Source: JBGSON01 sp041739085 (GTDB lineage: Bacteria > Patescibacteriota > Gracilibacteria > CAIRYL01). From it: DNA of 13,471 bases. Of the stretch, positions 5,957 through 13,175 are shown one piece after another (the first letter of the stretch is position 1; every line of letters starts with the position of its first letter). The DNA lies in contig JBGSON010000047.1 of assembly GCA_041739085.1 (NCBI GenBank), positions 1-13,471 on the forward strand, written 5' to 3'. The notes beneath the pieces were generated by a model. The model saw only the letters and a list, made by a program, of their open reading frames with translations. It had not been told where the DNA came from and ran no database searches. Both the position numbers and the translations under genes were made by a program.

Positions 5957-7188
5957 TTGCGTGTAAAAATCACAATATTATTGACAATGCTCAGGGAAAT
6001 GCAATAATCACCTCCTTCTTTTGTGTTCCCCCAATGGATTGTGGCACTCCCGGAGAATCCATCACCGTTGCTTCCAGCCTTGGTGCTGAGCTCCAGGCTC
6101 AATTGCTTGCGGAGCACCTTGAGGCCCATTATTCAGAGATGGAAAGAGGAAAATATCTTGATGGGGAGCTTTTTACAAGGCACGGCCGTGAAAACTGTTC
6201 CCATCATCTCGAAGGGAACAATGCGATCACCGTCATCGCCACTCATGATGCCGATGCTATTTGGGACGCTCTCTGCACGCTCGGATATGTGGGAAACCGG
6301 TGGGGGATAAAGAGTCATTTTCTTGTGAATCCGTATTTCGGCTACTCCCGCTCCGACAAGGAACAGTCGAGTGAAAGGCCATTCCGTGAACTTACTCGCG
6401 GGATCGATATGATGGCTCATCTCACAATACCGAATCACAATCTTACCGGAGCGGTTTTTGTGGATCTTCACAATTCCAATCTCAGAAATCATGCACAGTG
6501 TCCGACAAAGAATGTGAAGACGACAACACTCGCCGTCCGGGAGATCATCTCTCTCATCACCCGCCTGGGATTATCCGAGAGCGATTTTTCTCTCCTTGCC
6601 CCGGACAAGGGAAGCTCCGACCGTGTTTCGCAGATCGCGGATGGAGTAAGCGCTGAGATCGAAGCCCCCGTATCCATGGTATGGACGGATAAGCACCGGA
6701 TCGACGGGGAAACAGTGAGGATCACAGATGCATTTTGGCCTTTCCGGAAATTTCACGGGAAAAATTATCAACTGACTCCGAAACAGAGAAAGAGGTTGAA
6801 ACTCCTCATCGGATGTGATGACCTCATCTCGACAGGCGGATCGTTCATCGAGGCATTTTCATATGTCATGAAGAAGAGCGCGATGAATACTCTGGAAAAC
6901 GGAGTCTTCATGGCGACCCATCTCCTCCCGGAAGGAGACTGCACGAGAGAGCTTCAGGAAAAAGCGCGGGCGAGGATTATTGATTTTTTTCAAAAAGCAG
7001 ATCTCAATGGATTACTGATCGGCGGAAATACCTATCCCGGGACTCCGGAAGTCGGAGAACATGAACGGGAGGGATATCGGCTCAGAATATTCGATGTCAT
7101 CCCTCTCATTGTGGAAGAACTCAAAAAACCGCTTTCGGGTGCGCTCCGAAAGGAAGGACATTCCTTCACAGAGAAGCCTTCCGCCTAA
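5944..7188 (+). CDS. prs: Ribose-phosphate pyrophosphokinase (PRPP synthetase), enlarged divergent form
   Basis: PRPP synthetase transfers pyrophosphate from ATP to ribose 5-phosphate, feeding nucleotide, His and Trp synthesis. Recognised landmarks: YLDGE (71-75); the flexible loop YFGYSRSDKEQ (131-141), replacing the usual YARQDRK with R and D kept; DLHNSN (174-179) with the DLH histidine; LLAPDKGSSDR (217-227) for PDxGG; DKHR (249-252) with the catalytic K and R spacing; and the PRPP loop CDDLISTGGS (291-300). It is 414 residues against a usual ~315. About 20 extra residues lie between KHR and the PRPP loop, and both ends are extended. ATG 5944 lies 13 bp inside mutL in another frame with GGAG (5935-5938) 5 nt before it, indicating translational coupling. 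Its stop interlocks with the convergent hydrolase stop. It could be a paralogue with a changed substrate. Confidence 0.82.
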   Translation: MRTVIACKNHNIIDNAQGNAIITSFFCVPPMDCGTPGESITVASSLGAELQAQLLAEHLEAHYSEMERGKYLDGELFTRHGRENCSHHLEGNNAITVIATHDADAIWDALCTLGYVGNRWGIKSHFLVNPYFGYSRSDKEQSSERPFRELTRGIDMMAHLTIPNHNLTGAVFVDLHNSNLRNHAQCPTKNVKTTTLAVREIISLITRLGLSESDFSLLAPDKGSSDRVSQIADGVSAEIEAPVSMVWTDKHRIDGETVRITDAFWPFRKFHGKNYQLTPKQRKRLKLLIGCDDLISTGGSFIEAFSYVMKKSAMNTLENGVFMATHLLPEGDCTRELQEKARARIIDFFQKADLNGLLIGGNTYPGTPEVGEHEREGYRLRIFDVIPLIVEELKKPLSGALRKEGHSFTEKPSA

Positions 7189-7844
7189 TCCACGAGCATG
7201 GCGGAGCGATTTCTGAGGCGAAAAAATGCATCAACTTCCCATTCGGACATGTTGATGTCGGTGGAAACTGACCGTGGGATCATCGGAAAACCCATCTGAA
7301 GGGAGGAAAACCATTCAGCGGTTTCATAGAGACAAGCGGTCTGGTTCAAACCGATGATGAGTGGCCGCTTTATCCCAATCCGAGTAAGCGTTTTTCGGAA
7401 CGGATCCCGGATGAGATTGTCTTCAAACGGACTGTTCTCTGTTTTATTGAAGTGGATTCTCGGTTCCGGAATGCTATTCAGGACCTCGGGAAGTGGGAGC
7501 TCCTCTCTTTCCACTTCCTGGAATATCTCATTTCCCCAGGGGTCAAGATCGGGGACTTCATCCCGAACCGTAAAGGAGAGAGTGATGATAGGAATGCTCT
7601 TTTCGACTGCTGCACGGATTTCCCGGATCACTGCTTCCACCATGCGTTCAAATCTTTCTGCAGTTTCCTGCGTTTTCTGCGCCCTTTTTCTGAAATGCTC
7701 TTGAACATCGACTGCGATAAGCCCATCCGCACCATGAAGGATGTGACGGGGAAGCAGATTCGCAAAACAAAGAAAACCCGGAATTTTCTGTGGTTCAAGG
7801 TCCATTCGGCACTGGTGATTCTCACAAAAGGGGGAAGAGTCCAT
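7185..7844 (-). CDS. Isochorismatase-fold cysteine hydrolase
   Basis: This is a 219-residue protein of the isochorismatase-like/nicotinamidase superfamily. The Asp-Lys-Cys triad is visible: D46 in LIAVDVQEHF, K134 in HFNKTENSPF, and C171 in GLNQTACLYETA. The core strand PIITLSFTVR and the helix after the catalytic Cys fit the fold. Members hydrolyse amides or enol ethers (nicotinamide, N-carbamoyl compounds, isochorismate); the substrate here is unknown. The first ~40 residues are an unusual extension with C7, C12 and C26 plus several His, which might bind metal. ATG 7844 is well supported by AGGAGAG (7854-7848). It starts 18 bp after an unrecognised gene on the same strand, so the two are probably co-transcribed. 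Its TAG stop interlocks with the TAA of prs across CTAA at 7185-7188. Confidence 0.85.
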   Translation of the reverse strand: MDSSPFCENHQCRMDLEPQKIPGFLCFANLLPRHILHGADGLIAVDVQEHFRKRAQKTQETAERFERMVEAVIREIRAAVEKSIPIITLSFTVRDEVPDLDPWGNEIFQEVEREELPLPEVLNSIPEPRIHFNKTENSPFEDNLIRDPFRKTLTRIGIKRPLIIGLNQTACLYETAEWFSSLQMGFPMIPRSVSTDINMSEWEVDAFFRLRNRSAMLVD

Positions 7845-7862
7845 ATTCTCTCCTATGAAGTA

Positions 7863-8462
7863 TCATTTTGAAAACCTCTTCACTTCCGGAAACCCGAGGA
7901 TTTTCCGTATGAGATCATCAATATCCACATCATCTGACCATGCCCAGGGTTCGGCGTATGCTTCATTATCATACCAGACATAGGCAGCGTTTTTAGGGAG
8001 AAGGTCTCCGAGCGCATTTCTGAGTTTTGATTCATTCTCGCACGAGAGGAGGATGATGCGGTGAAGGCGTTTCATGGCTTCAGGATTTTCCTGCAGAAGA
8101 CGGAGAATGGGAAACTTGGCTGCCGCGACCCCTGACAGGATGAGATTGACCGAATTTCCGGTTATATTCAGGATGCGGAGAAAGTCTGTCCAGGCAGCGT
8201 CCGGATTTTTTTTCCAGTGGGAATAGAGAGGAGTCGGAGCTCCCGATTCTCCCTCCGCTTCATCAATGAACTGAAAAGGCATGGATCCACGGAATTCCTC
8301 GATCCCCTGCATGACCTGTTTGACCCGAAATGTGAATTGATCGACATGGACGATCACATTGTTTGCATCCACTCCGTCTTGTTCGCTGGTCCAGATTCCG
8401 ACATCCGGTTCTTGTGGACGTGTCATAGGGAAGAATAAAATATTTGGAATGAGATTGTTCAT
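7863..8462 (-). CDS. Unrecognised soluble protein upstream of the hydrolase
   Basis: A 199-residue protein that I cannot place in a family. It has no signal peptide or clear membrane helix. The middle alternates hydrophobic strand and helix in a Rossmann-like manner (VNLILSGVAAAKFPILRLL, then RIILLSCENESKLRNALGDLL), and the C-terminal part is Trp/Asp-rich (VWYDNEAYAEPWAWSDDVDIDDL). The N-terminal third is acidic, with a VIVHVDQF strand. It is the first gene of a minus-strand pair with the isochorismatase-fold hydrolase, which hints at a shared task. The start is uncertain: ATG 8462 is the longest form, and ATG 8426 (MTRPQEP) would fit better with a TTGACT -35-like element at 8482-8477 and AACAAT at 8459-8454. 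Neither start has a Shine-Dalgarno site. The insertion sequence begins only 42 bp upstream. Confidence 0.75.
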   Translation of the reverse strand: MNNLIPNILFFPMTRPQEPDVGIWTSEQDGVDANNVIVHVDQFTFRVKQVMQGIEEFRGSMPFQFIDEAEGESGAPTPLYSHWKKNPDAAWTDFLRILNITGNSVNLILSGVAAAKFPILRLLQENPEAMKRLHRIILLSCENESKLRNALGDLLPKNAAYVWYDNEAYAEPWAWSDDVDIDDLIRKILGFPEVKRFSK

Positions 8463-8486
8463 TTTTATTCTGAAAAAGTCAATGAG

Positions 8487-8501
8487 ATTCCATTTCCAAA
8501 A
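8487..8501 (+). repeat. 15-bp direct repeat, left of the insertion sequence
   Basis: ATTCCATTTCCAAAA occurs here and again at 9510-9524 in the same orientation. This copy ends 3 bp before the left inverted repeat. The two copies bracket the element. Confidence 0.85.
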
Positions 8502-8504
8502 TAT

Positions 8505-8519
8505 ATTAAGCCCCAGTTG
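8505..8519 (+). repeat. Left terminal inverted repeat of the insertion sequence
   Basis: ATTAAGCCCCAGTTG matches the reverse complement of 9492-9506 at all 15 positions. A GTG-started longer reading of the transposase would begin at 8522 just inside this end. Confidence 0.88.
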
Positions 8520-8554
8520 AGGTGACAGTTTTGGGAGAGGGATACACTGGGCCT

Positions 8555-9490
8555 ATGCAATACATTAACGAGCATCAGCGGATACAACACCGGCAGAGAG
8601 TTTTGAGGGATTCAGAGATTCATGGGATCAGCCAAGCTGCACGTCAGCATGGTTTGTCGCGGAATACTTTGTACGAATGGCGTAAAGAAATCGTTCCCCA
8701 GAAATCAGGACCAAAGGGAAGAGTGTTTTGGCAGACAGCGGCAGAATTGGAAGAACAAGTGATCATCCTACGGAAGAAGACAAACTACGGACCAAAGCGA
8801 CTCGTGCACGAACTCAGACTCGCGGGGACAATTCTTGGGGAGAAGGCCATTCGTGGCATTCTGGAGCGGACAGGACTCGTGAGAAGGCATAGGAAGAAGC
8901 GGGAAAAGACGAAGCAGAAATTCTATGCTCCTTATCCCGGATACCGTATCCAGATAGATACCAAGGTGGTTCCGGATAAGGTGAAAGATCTCCGGTCGGG
9001 AGAAAGATACCAGTTTAGTTCAATTGATATTGCAACGAAGATCAGATTCCTTTGCATTTATGAGGAGCTCTCCAATGCCAATTCTCTCGACTTCCTGAAG
9101 AAAGCACTCGCCTTCTTCGGAGAAATCGGAATCAGAGTGGAATGTGTTCAGACAGATAATCATTCCACCTTTACCAATCTCTATCTCGGTGGCAATAAAA
9201 AGCGGGATCATCAGCTCCTCAGAGTCCATCCCTTTACCCAGTATTGCCTCAGAAATGGTATTGAGCATATCTTGAGCCGCCCTGCACGTCCCCAGGACAA
9301 TTGCTTTGTGGAGCGATCCCACCGTACCGATGATGAAGAGTTCTATTCCTTTCTCACTCTCTCCGATCTTTCCAATGACCAACTCCAACAGAAAATCCAG
9401 GAGTGGATGTTCCACTACAACTGCCTTCACCTTCACTCTTCCTGTAACTACTTACCTCCCCTCAAATCTTTCTTCCTCCAATCTGTATAG
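8555..9490 (+). CDS. IS transposase (HTH plus rve/DDE integrase core, IS3/IS481-like)
   Basis: A 311-residue transposase. A helix-turn-helix lies at about residues 24-45 (GISQAARQHGLSRNTLYEWR). A second winged-helix-like region follows (YGPKRLVHELRLAG), then the RNase H-like integrase core. Acidic triad candidates are D135 (IQIDTK), D201 (VQTDN) and E253 (NCFVERSHRTDDEEFY). The D-E distance is 51 residues, more than the classical ~35, because of an insert containing GGNKKRDHQLLRVHPF. The single-frame layout without a frameshift favours an IS481-like element over a typical two-frame IS3. The reading frame is intact, so it may be active. ATG 8555 is chosen over GTG 8522, which would lie at the very end of the inverted repeat. 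The purine-rich GGGAGAGGG at 8533-8541 is 13 nt upstream, somewhat far for a ribosome site. Confidence 0.92.
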   Translation: MQYINEHQRIQHRQRVLRDSEIHGISQAARQHGLSRNTLYEWRKEIVPQKSGPKGRVFWQTAAELEEQVIILRKKTNYGPKRLVHELRLAGTILGEKAIRGILERTGLVRRHRKKREKTKQKFYAPYPGYRIQIDTKVVPDKVKDLRSGERYQFSSIDIATKIRFLCIYEELSNANSLDFLKKALAFFGEIGIRVECVQTDNHSTFTNLYLGGNKKRDHQLLRVHPFTQYCLRNGIEHILSRPARPQDNCFVERSHRTDDEEFYSFLTLSDLSNDQLQQKIQEWMFHYNCLHLHSSCNYLPPLKSFFLQSV

Positions 9491-9491
9491 A

Positions 9492-9506
9492 CAACTGGGG
9501 CTTAAT
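9492..9506 (-). repeat. Right terminal inverted repeat of the insertion sequence
   Basis: It is the exact inverse of 8505-8519. It starts 1 bp after the transposase stop. TACAAT at 9506-9511 spans the junction with the host DNA and could act as an outward -10, but no good -35 stands at the right distance. Confidence 0.88.
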
Positions 9507-9509
9507 ACA

Positions 9510-9524
9510 ATTCCATTTCCAAAA
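9510..9524 (+). repeat. 15-bp direct repeat, right of the insertion sequence
   Basis: This is the second copy of ATTCCATTTCCAAAA. It starts 3 bp after the right inverted repeat and matches 8487-8501 at every position. Confidence 0.85.
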
Positions 9525-9593
9525 AATAGGAGTTTTATTTCTGCAGAAAAAAAGGCACAATGTCCCCGTTGAATCTTCTTTCACTGGAGCAAT

Positions 9594-10610
9594 ATGGACC
9601 ACTCACCGCTTCCTTTCCGGCAAGGAATACTTCTGGCATGCAGTGTTCTCCCCCTCGTCCTTGGTTTCTTCGTCGGATCCTGGATGGGAGCGGATTCTAT
9701 CCTTTCGATCATTCTTTTTTTGCTCTCTCTCTTCGCCACGGTTTCACTTGCGTTCGTCCCGAGCACAAAATGGCTTGCTGCCATCTGGCCGATCATCTTC
9801 ATCCTCCTTGGACTCAACATCCACAATGATGATCTCGTCTATTCCTACGCGGTCGCCGGAGCTGCGTTTGCCGTGATGTTCGTCATGATCCGGAGCCGGT
9901 CTGACAACCACATCCACCCCTCGTTTTTTGAGGCCGCAAAGCCCGCCCTTACGGTTTTTATGCTCCTTCTTATCATCTCCTATTGCCTCGGGATCGCCAT
10001 TGCTTATACATCAGAGGACATATCAGATAGGATTATCGAAGGCATCGGATCAATGGAGGAGATGTCACTCCCCGGCGGAGAAAAAATGAATTTCGGTGAT
10101 GTCATGAAAACAGGAGATATCAATGCGATCGCCGAAGACGCCTTCAAAAATGCGCAGAAATCCGTTCTCGAAGGAGGATTTCTTGATCCTGTGATAGAAA
10201 ACATGGTCGATCAGAAAATCTATCTTGATTGCGTAGGAGATCCTCAGTGCATGGACACAGTGGACAGAACGTCAATTTTTCAAGAGATAAAAAGCGAGCT
10301 CATGAGTTCGATGGAGAAAATATCCCTCGATGATGTTTCCCGAGAGACAGGGGATCCCGGATTCATGCCGGACTCGGAAGCGATGAGCGGGGAAGCAAAA
10401 GATTTTCTCTCTCAGAGGATCTCCAATCTGGGTGAAAACTATAATCTCAATGTCATTTCTGCCGTCTTTGTCTTCCTTATCCTTGCTCCTTTCTCCGGAT
10501 TGTTTGCCTGGATCTTGAGTCTCGTTTCCTATCTTGGCTTCTTTCTTTTCCGATTGTCGGGGGTGATCAGGAAAACTGAGTGCACCGTCACTCAGATCCG
10601 GTATGTCTGA
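9594..10610 (+). CDS. Multi-spanning membrane protein with a large loop, function unknown
   Basis: A 338-residue protein that I do not recognise. Five hydrophobic segments fill the N-terminal part (about 11-31, 34-55, 60-76, 81-99, 115-138). Then comes a hydrophilic stretch of about 145 residues (140-286), rich in Met, Glu and Asp. Two closely spaced hydrophobic segments (about 287-320) follow, with a short basic tail. The loop holds two cysteines in DCVGDPQC (213 and 219) that could form a disulfide if the loop is outside. ATG 9594 has GGAG (9586-9589) 4 nt upstream. The gene lies 87 bp after the insertion sequence and 35 bp before tilS on the same strand, so it may share an mRNA with tilS. 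Nothing in it suggests transport or enzymatic motifs. Confidence 0.82.
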   Translation: MDHSPLPFRQGILLACSVLPLVLGFFVGSWMGADSILSIILFLLSLFATVSLAFVPSTKWLAAIWPIIFILLGLNIHNDDLVYSYAVAGAAFAVMFVMIRSRSDNHIHPSFFEAAKPALTVFMLLLIISYCLGIAIAYTSEDISDRIIEGIGSMEEMSLPGGEKMNFGDVMKTGDINAIAEDAFKNAQKSVLEGGFLDPVIENMVDQKIYLDCVGDPQCMDTVDRTSIFQEIKSELMSSMEKISLDDVSRETGDPGFMPDSEAMSGEAKDFLSQRISNLGENYNLNVISAVFVFLILAPFSGLFAWILSLVSYLGFFLFRLSGVIRKTECTVTQIRYV

Positions 10611-10645
10611 AGAGCGCATTTCACTTTGATCCCTATCCATTTCTT

Positions 10646-11578
10646 ATGAAGCCGGAGGAGCGTCATATTTCCTTTCAGCCATTCCATCCCGAGGATCGGG
10701 TTGTCCTTGCGCTCTCGGGAGGTCCTGATTCGGTATTTCTCGGAGAAATGCTCAAAAGGGACAATTTTCAGAATGTAATTACGGCTCATTTCAACCACAG
10801 ACTCCGCGGGCGGGCATCGGATGATGATCAAATATTTTGTTCAAAATATGCGGGGATGAAGTCATGGACATATGAAACAGAAGAGTGGAAGACGCCGATG
10901 AAGGGGGAAGAGAGTGCAAGAGATGCCCGGTATGATTTCCTTTTCCGGGTGCTGAAAACGCATGATGCGAAAGCAATTTTTCTCGCTCATCATGGTGATG
11001 ACCAGGTGGAGACGATTTTCTTCCAGTTCATCCGGGGGACCGGTGTCAAAGGGCTTTCCGGTATGGAGAGATGGGACGAGAAAAGAAAACTCTTCCGACC
11101 GCTTCTTCCTCTCAGAAAAAAAGAAATTGTTTCATTTCTCGAGAATGACCGGATTCCGTATTGCCGGGACAAGACGAACGAAGAGGCGGATGCCTTTGAC
11201 CGGAATTTTCTCCGGCTTACGCTCATTCCCATGATCGAGAAGAGATTCCCGCATTTTCATGAGACGATCCTCAGAAACTCAGAGCTTTACGCATCGACAT
11301 CGAAATTCCTGGAAGAAGAATCAGGGATGAGGAAGAAGGAGATCTCCAGGACCTTGGAGAATGGAAAAGGAGAATGCTCATATGATCGGAATGCTTTTTT
11401 TCTTCTCCCCCCGGTGTTGAGGAGCGAGATCCTGCGATCGTTTTTCCGGAATGCAATCCCGTCATTCCTTCAGGTGAGAGAGATCGAGGAGTTTCTGCGG
11501 ACAGCACAGAGCGGGAAAAGAAAAAGTCTTTTTGGAGTAGAGTTTCTCGTGTACGCCGGTCATTTTTTTGTCGACTGA
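10646..11578 (+). CDS. tilS: tRNA(Ile)-lysidine synthase TilS, short form
   Basis: TilS uses ATP to attach lysine to C34 of the CAT-anticodon tRNA-Ile, so that it reads ATA and is charged with Ile. The PP-loop motif SGGPDS is at residues 24-29. It is followed by HFNHRLRG, SARDARYDFL, AHHGDDQVET, RGTGVKGLSGM, RPLLPLRKKEI and a DKTN...FDRNFLR stretch, the full N-terminal catalytic set. At 310 residues it matches short TilS proteins that lack the C-terminal domains of the ~430-residue E. coli enzyme. ATG 10646 is chosen because it places the PP-loop at the usual distance from the N-terminus. GTG 10580 is an alternative with AGGA about 8 nt upstream, but it would overlap the membrane gene by 31 bp. 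It is probably the second gene after the membrane protein. Confidence 0.94.
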   Translation: MKPEERHISFQPFHPEDRVVLALSGGPDSVFLGEMLKRDNFQNVITAHFNHRLRGRASDDDQIFCSKYAGMKSWTYETEEWKTPMKGEESARDARYDFLFRVLKTHDAKAIFLAHHGDDQVETIFFQFIRGTGVKGLSGMERWDEKRKLFRPLLPLRKKEIVSFLENDRIPYCRDKTNEEADAFDRNFLRLTLIPMIEKRFPHFHETILRNSELYASTSKFLEEESGMRKKEISRTLENGKGECSYDRNAFFLLPPVLRSEILRSFFRNAIPSFLQVREIEEFLRTAQSGKRKSLFGVEFLVYAGHFFVD

Positions 11579-11703
11579 TCCGAGGTAAGATAATGGAGAA
11601 GACACAAAAGCAATAAGAGAGAAAGCTCCGCTACGAATGCATTTATCCGTCATGTATATTTATGGCGAGCGCTCTGCTTTCGGTCCTTGCTCCTACTTTC
11701 ATC

Positions 11704-11733
11704 TTGACTTCTCGAATGCTCAGCGAATAGAAT
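11704..11733 (+). promoter_or_regulatory. Strong promoter of rpmA
   Basis: TTGACT (11704-11709) and TAGAAT (11728-11733) are 18 bp apart, each 5 of 6 to consensus. Transcription is expected near 11740, leaving a leader of about 17 nt. The rest of the 178-bp gap after tilS shows no further gene or hairpin that I can support. Confidence 0.7.
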
Positions 11734-11756
11734 ACCCCCGCTTTCATTAGACGGAC

Positions 11757-12035
11757 ATGGCGCATAAAAAGGCTGGCGGCTCGACCACGAACGGTAGAGA
11801 TTCGCAATCAAAGAGACTCGGTGTCAAAAAGTTTGCCGGACAAAAAGTGATTTCCGGAAATATCATATTGAGGCAGAGGGGGACAAAGTTTTTTCCGGGG
11901 GAAAATGTCCGGATGGGCGTTGATTTTACGCTCTTTTCGGTTGCTCAGGGGGTTGTGAAGTATTCAGAAAAGAAGCTCAGGAAGTTTAACGGGCAGGTCC
12001 ATAAGGACGTCTTTGTGCATGTTGTTTCTGCCTGA
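11757..12035 (+). CDS. rpmA: Large-subunit ribosomal protein bL27
   Basis: A 92-residue bL27. The N-terminus MAHKKAGGSTTNGRDSQSKR and the following LGVKKFAGQ, GNIILRQRGTKFFPG, NVRMGVDFTLFSVAQG and VKY blocks are characteristic. The flexible N-terminal tail reaches toward the peptidyl-transferase centre. There is no extra N-terminal extension of the type that is cleaved in Firmicutes, so the mature tail begins directly at AHKKAGG. The usual partner rplU (bL21) is not adjacent: the upstream gene is tilS and downstream lies a convergent unknown gene. It has its own promoter and only a weak ribosome site before ATG 11757, with a very short leader. Confidence 0.97.
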   Translation: MAHKKAGGSTTNGRDSQSKRLGVKKFAGQKVISGNIILRQRGTKFFPGENVRMGVDFTLFSVAQGVVKYSEKKLRKFNGQVHKDVFVHVVSA

Positions 12036-12068
12036 GACAGAATCGTGGGCATCGGGAGAAGGGGGAGG

Positions 12069-13100
12069 CTACTTCAAAGCGAGGATTCTGTTTTTTACGC
12101 TGCTCAGGAGAATCAGGATGAAGTTCGAGAAGGTATCTGACTTGGGAGCTCCGGGGATTTCTTTCGATATGCCGGCATCCGTCAAGGCAGCGAGTTCTTT
12201 CGTGAGGCCAATCATCGCGTCACAAGTATTGACGATGTCGCTCTGCGTCTGAGGGGATGTTCTCTGAGAACGGCCATGTTGGAGAGATCCGGGCAAGTCC
12301 TGATAGTGACGCTCCAGCATCCTGCATTTTTCAATGTACAGGTCTGCCACTTTTCGGAAGACAATGAGTTCGGTATAGTAAAAAGAATGCTCATGATGTT
12401 CTATGATGAACTGGATCTTTGAAATGAAATCACGGAGCATGCTGAAAACATTTTCCGGGGCGGGACGGTTGTGGATTGTCGACTTCATGCCATGAAAAAG
12501 GGTGATGAGCATCGGAAAGTATGCGTTTCCCGATTTCATTCTCTCTATGGATTCCTGGAGAGAGAGCAGTGCTCGGAAAAATTCCTGGTTTTGTTTCATC
12601 TCTTCCGATATGTCCGGACAGACTACGGGAGCATAGTTCCGGTCTCCGTCCTGAAGCGTAACGGTGAGAAAGCCGATGAGGAGCATCCGTATTCTCCCTC
12701 GCGTTTCATCGAGTTCGATCTTCCGGCTTTCAAAATTTTCTGTTGTGAAATCTCCACTCATGAGCGGGGCGGCTTTCCGATCGAGGTCCTCGACCATGTA
12801 CACACTTCCTTCAAAGAGATTCATGAATCTTTCTTTGATACTCTCGAGTATGCCCCGGAGCTCTGCCCGAAAGGACAGGAGATCCTCGGGCTCCTTCATC
12901 GCAAACAGTGTTCTTTTCCCGAGATAGGTATGGAATTTTCCGAACAGGAAAATGAGATGGAAGATATCATCCTTTCGTTCCGGAGTAAGTCCGGAGAGGA
13001 AGATGTGAAAACGATGAATGGAATGCTGTGCTTCTTCACGCTCCATTGTTTCTGTTTCTGCAAGGGGAAGCCGTCCGGAGAGGCTGCGATCAGTTTCCAT
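12069..13100 (-). CDS. Unrecognised helical, probably cytoplasmic protein
   Basis: A 343-residue protein with no family that I can name. It is rich in Glu, Arg, Leu and Phe, with long amphipathic helical stretches (around residues 60-100, 165-195 and 215-265). It has no signal peptide, no membrane helix and few Cys. The C-terminal ~60 residues include a polar segment (HGRSQRTSPQTQSD) and a short hydrophobic end (FILILLSSVKNRILALK). It stands alone, convergent with rpmA 33 bp away, and is separated by 161 bp from the SLH gene upstream on the same strand. A TTGCAA-17 bp-TATCAT promoter precedes it. There is no Shine-Dalgarno site before ATG 13100. It was chosen over a 220-codon plus-strand frame on the same DNA because its composition looks like a real soluble protein. 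Confidence 0.75.
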   Translation of the reverse strand: METDRSLSGRLPLAETETMEREEAQHSIHRFHIFLSGLTPERKDDIFHLIFLFGKFHTYLGKRTLFAMKEPEDLLSFRAELRGILESIKERFMNLFEGSVYMVEDLDRKAAPLMSGDFTTENFESRKIELDETRGRIRMLLIGFLTVTLQDGDRNYAPVVCPDISEEMKQNQEFFRALLSLQESIERMKSGNAYFPMLITLFHGMKSTIHNRPAPENVFSMLRDFISKIQFIIEHHEHSFYYTELIVFRKVADLYIEKCRMLERHYQDLPGSLQHGRSQRTSPQTQSDIVNTCDAMIGLTKELAALTDAGISKEIPGAPKSDTFSNFILILLSSVKNRILALK

Positions 13101-13146
13101 GGAGAAGATAGGAATGCCCAGTTATTCTCTTAAAAGGGAAGATGCG

Positions 13147-13175
13147 ATGATAGAGGGACGCGTGATGGATTGCAA
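13147..13175 (-). promoter_or_regulatory. Putative promoter of the unrecognised helical protein
   Basis: On the minus strand TTGCAA (13175-13170) and TATCAT (13152-13147) are exactly 17 bp apart. Transcription is expected near 13140, giving a leader of about 40 nt. Confidence 0.5.

Larger units (their letters stand above)
8505..9506 (+). mobile_element. Insertion sequence, ~1.0 kb, one DDE transposase
   Basis: The element is bounded by perfect 15-bp inverted repeats ATTAAGCCCCAGTTG (8505-8519) and its complement (9492-9506). The similarity continues imperfectly inward (ACAG-TT at 8525-8531). One transposase gene fills nearly the whole interval, with only ~35 bp inside the left repeat and a stop 1 bp before the right one. 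It lies between two genes and disrupts none. No clean short target duplication adjoins the ends; at most 2 bp (TA or AT) could be assigned. A 15-bp direct repeat flanks it instead, offset by 3 bp on each side. Confidence 0.88.

Noticed and set aside
5485..6129. A 214-codon minus-strand frame across mutL and prs.
   Set aside because: It is Ser/Phe-rich, typical of an antisense shadow, and lies over two securely identified genes.
9483..9511. An outward promoter at the right end of the insertion sequence (TACAAT at 9506-9511).
   Set aside because: The hexamer 17 bp upstream (CTGTAT) is poor, and the better TAGACA (9488-9493) is only 12 bp away, too short a spacer.
12471..13133. A 220-codon open frame on the plus strand opposite the helical orphan.
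   Set aside because: Its composition is Cys/His/Phe-rich without any motif, it covers the promoter of the minus gene, and the minus frame is longer and reads like a normal soluble protein.
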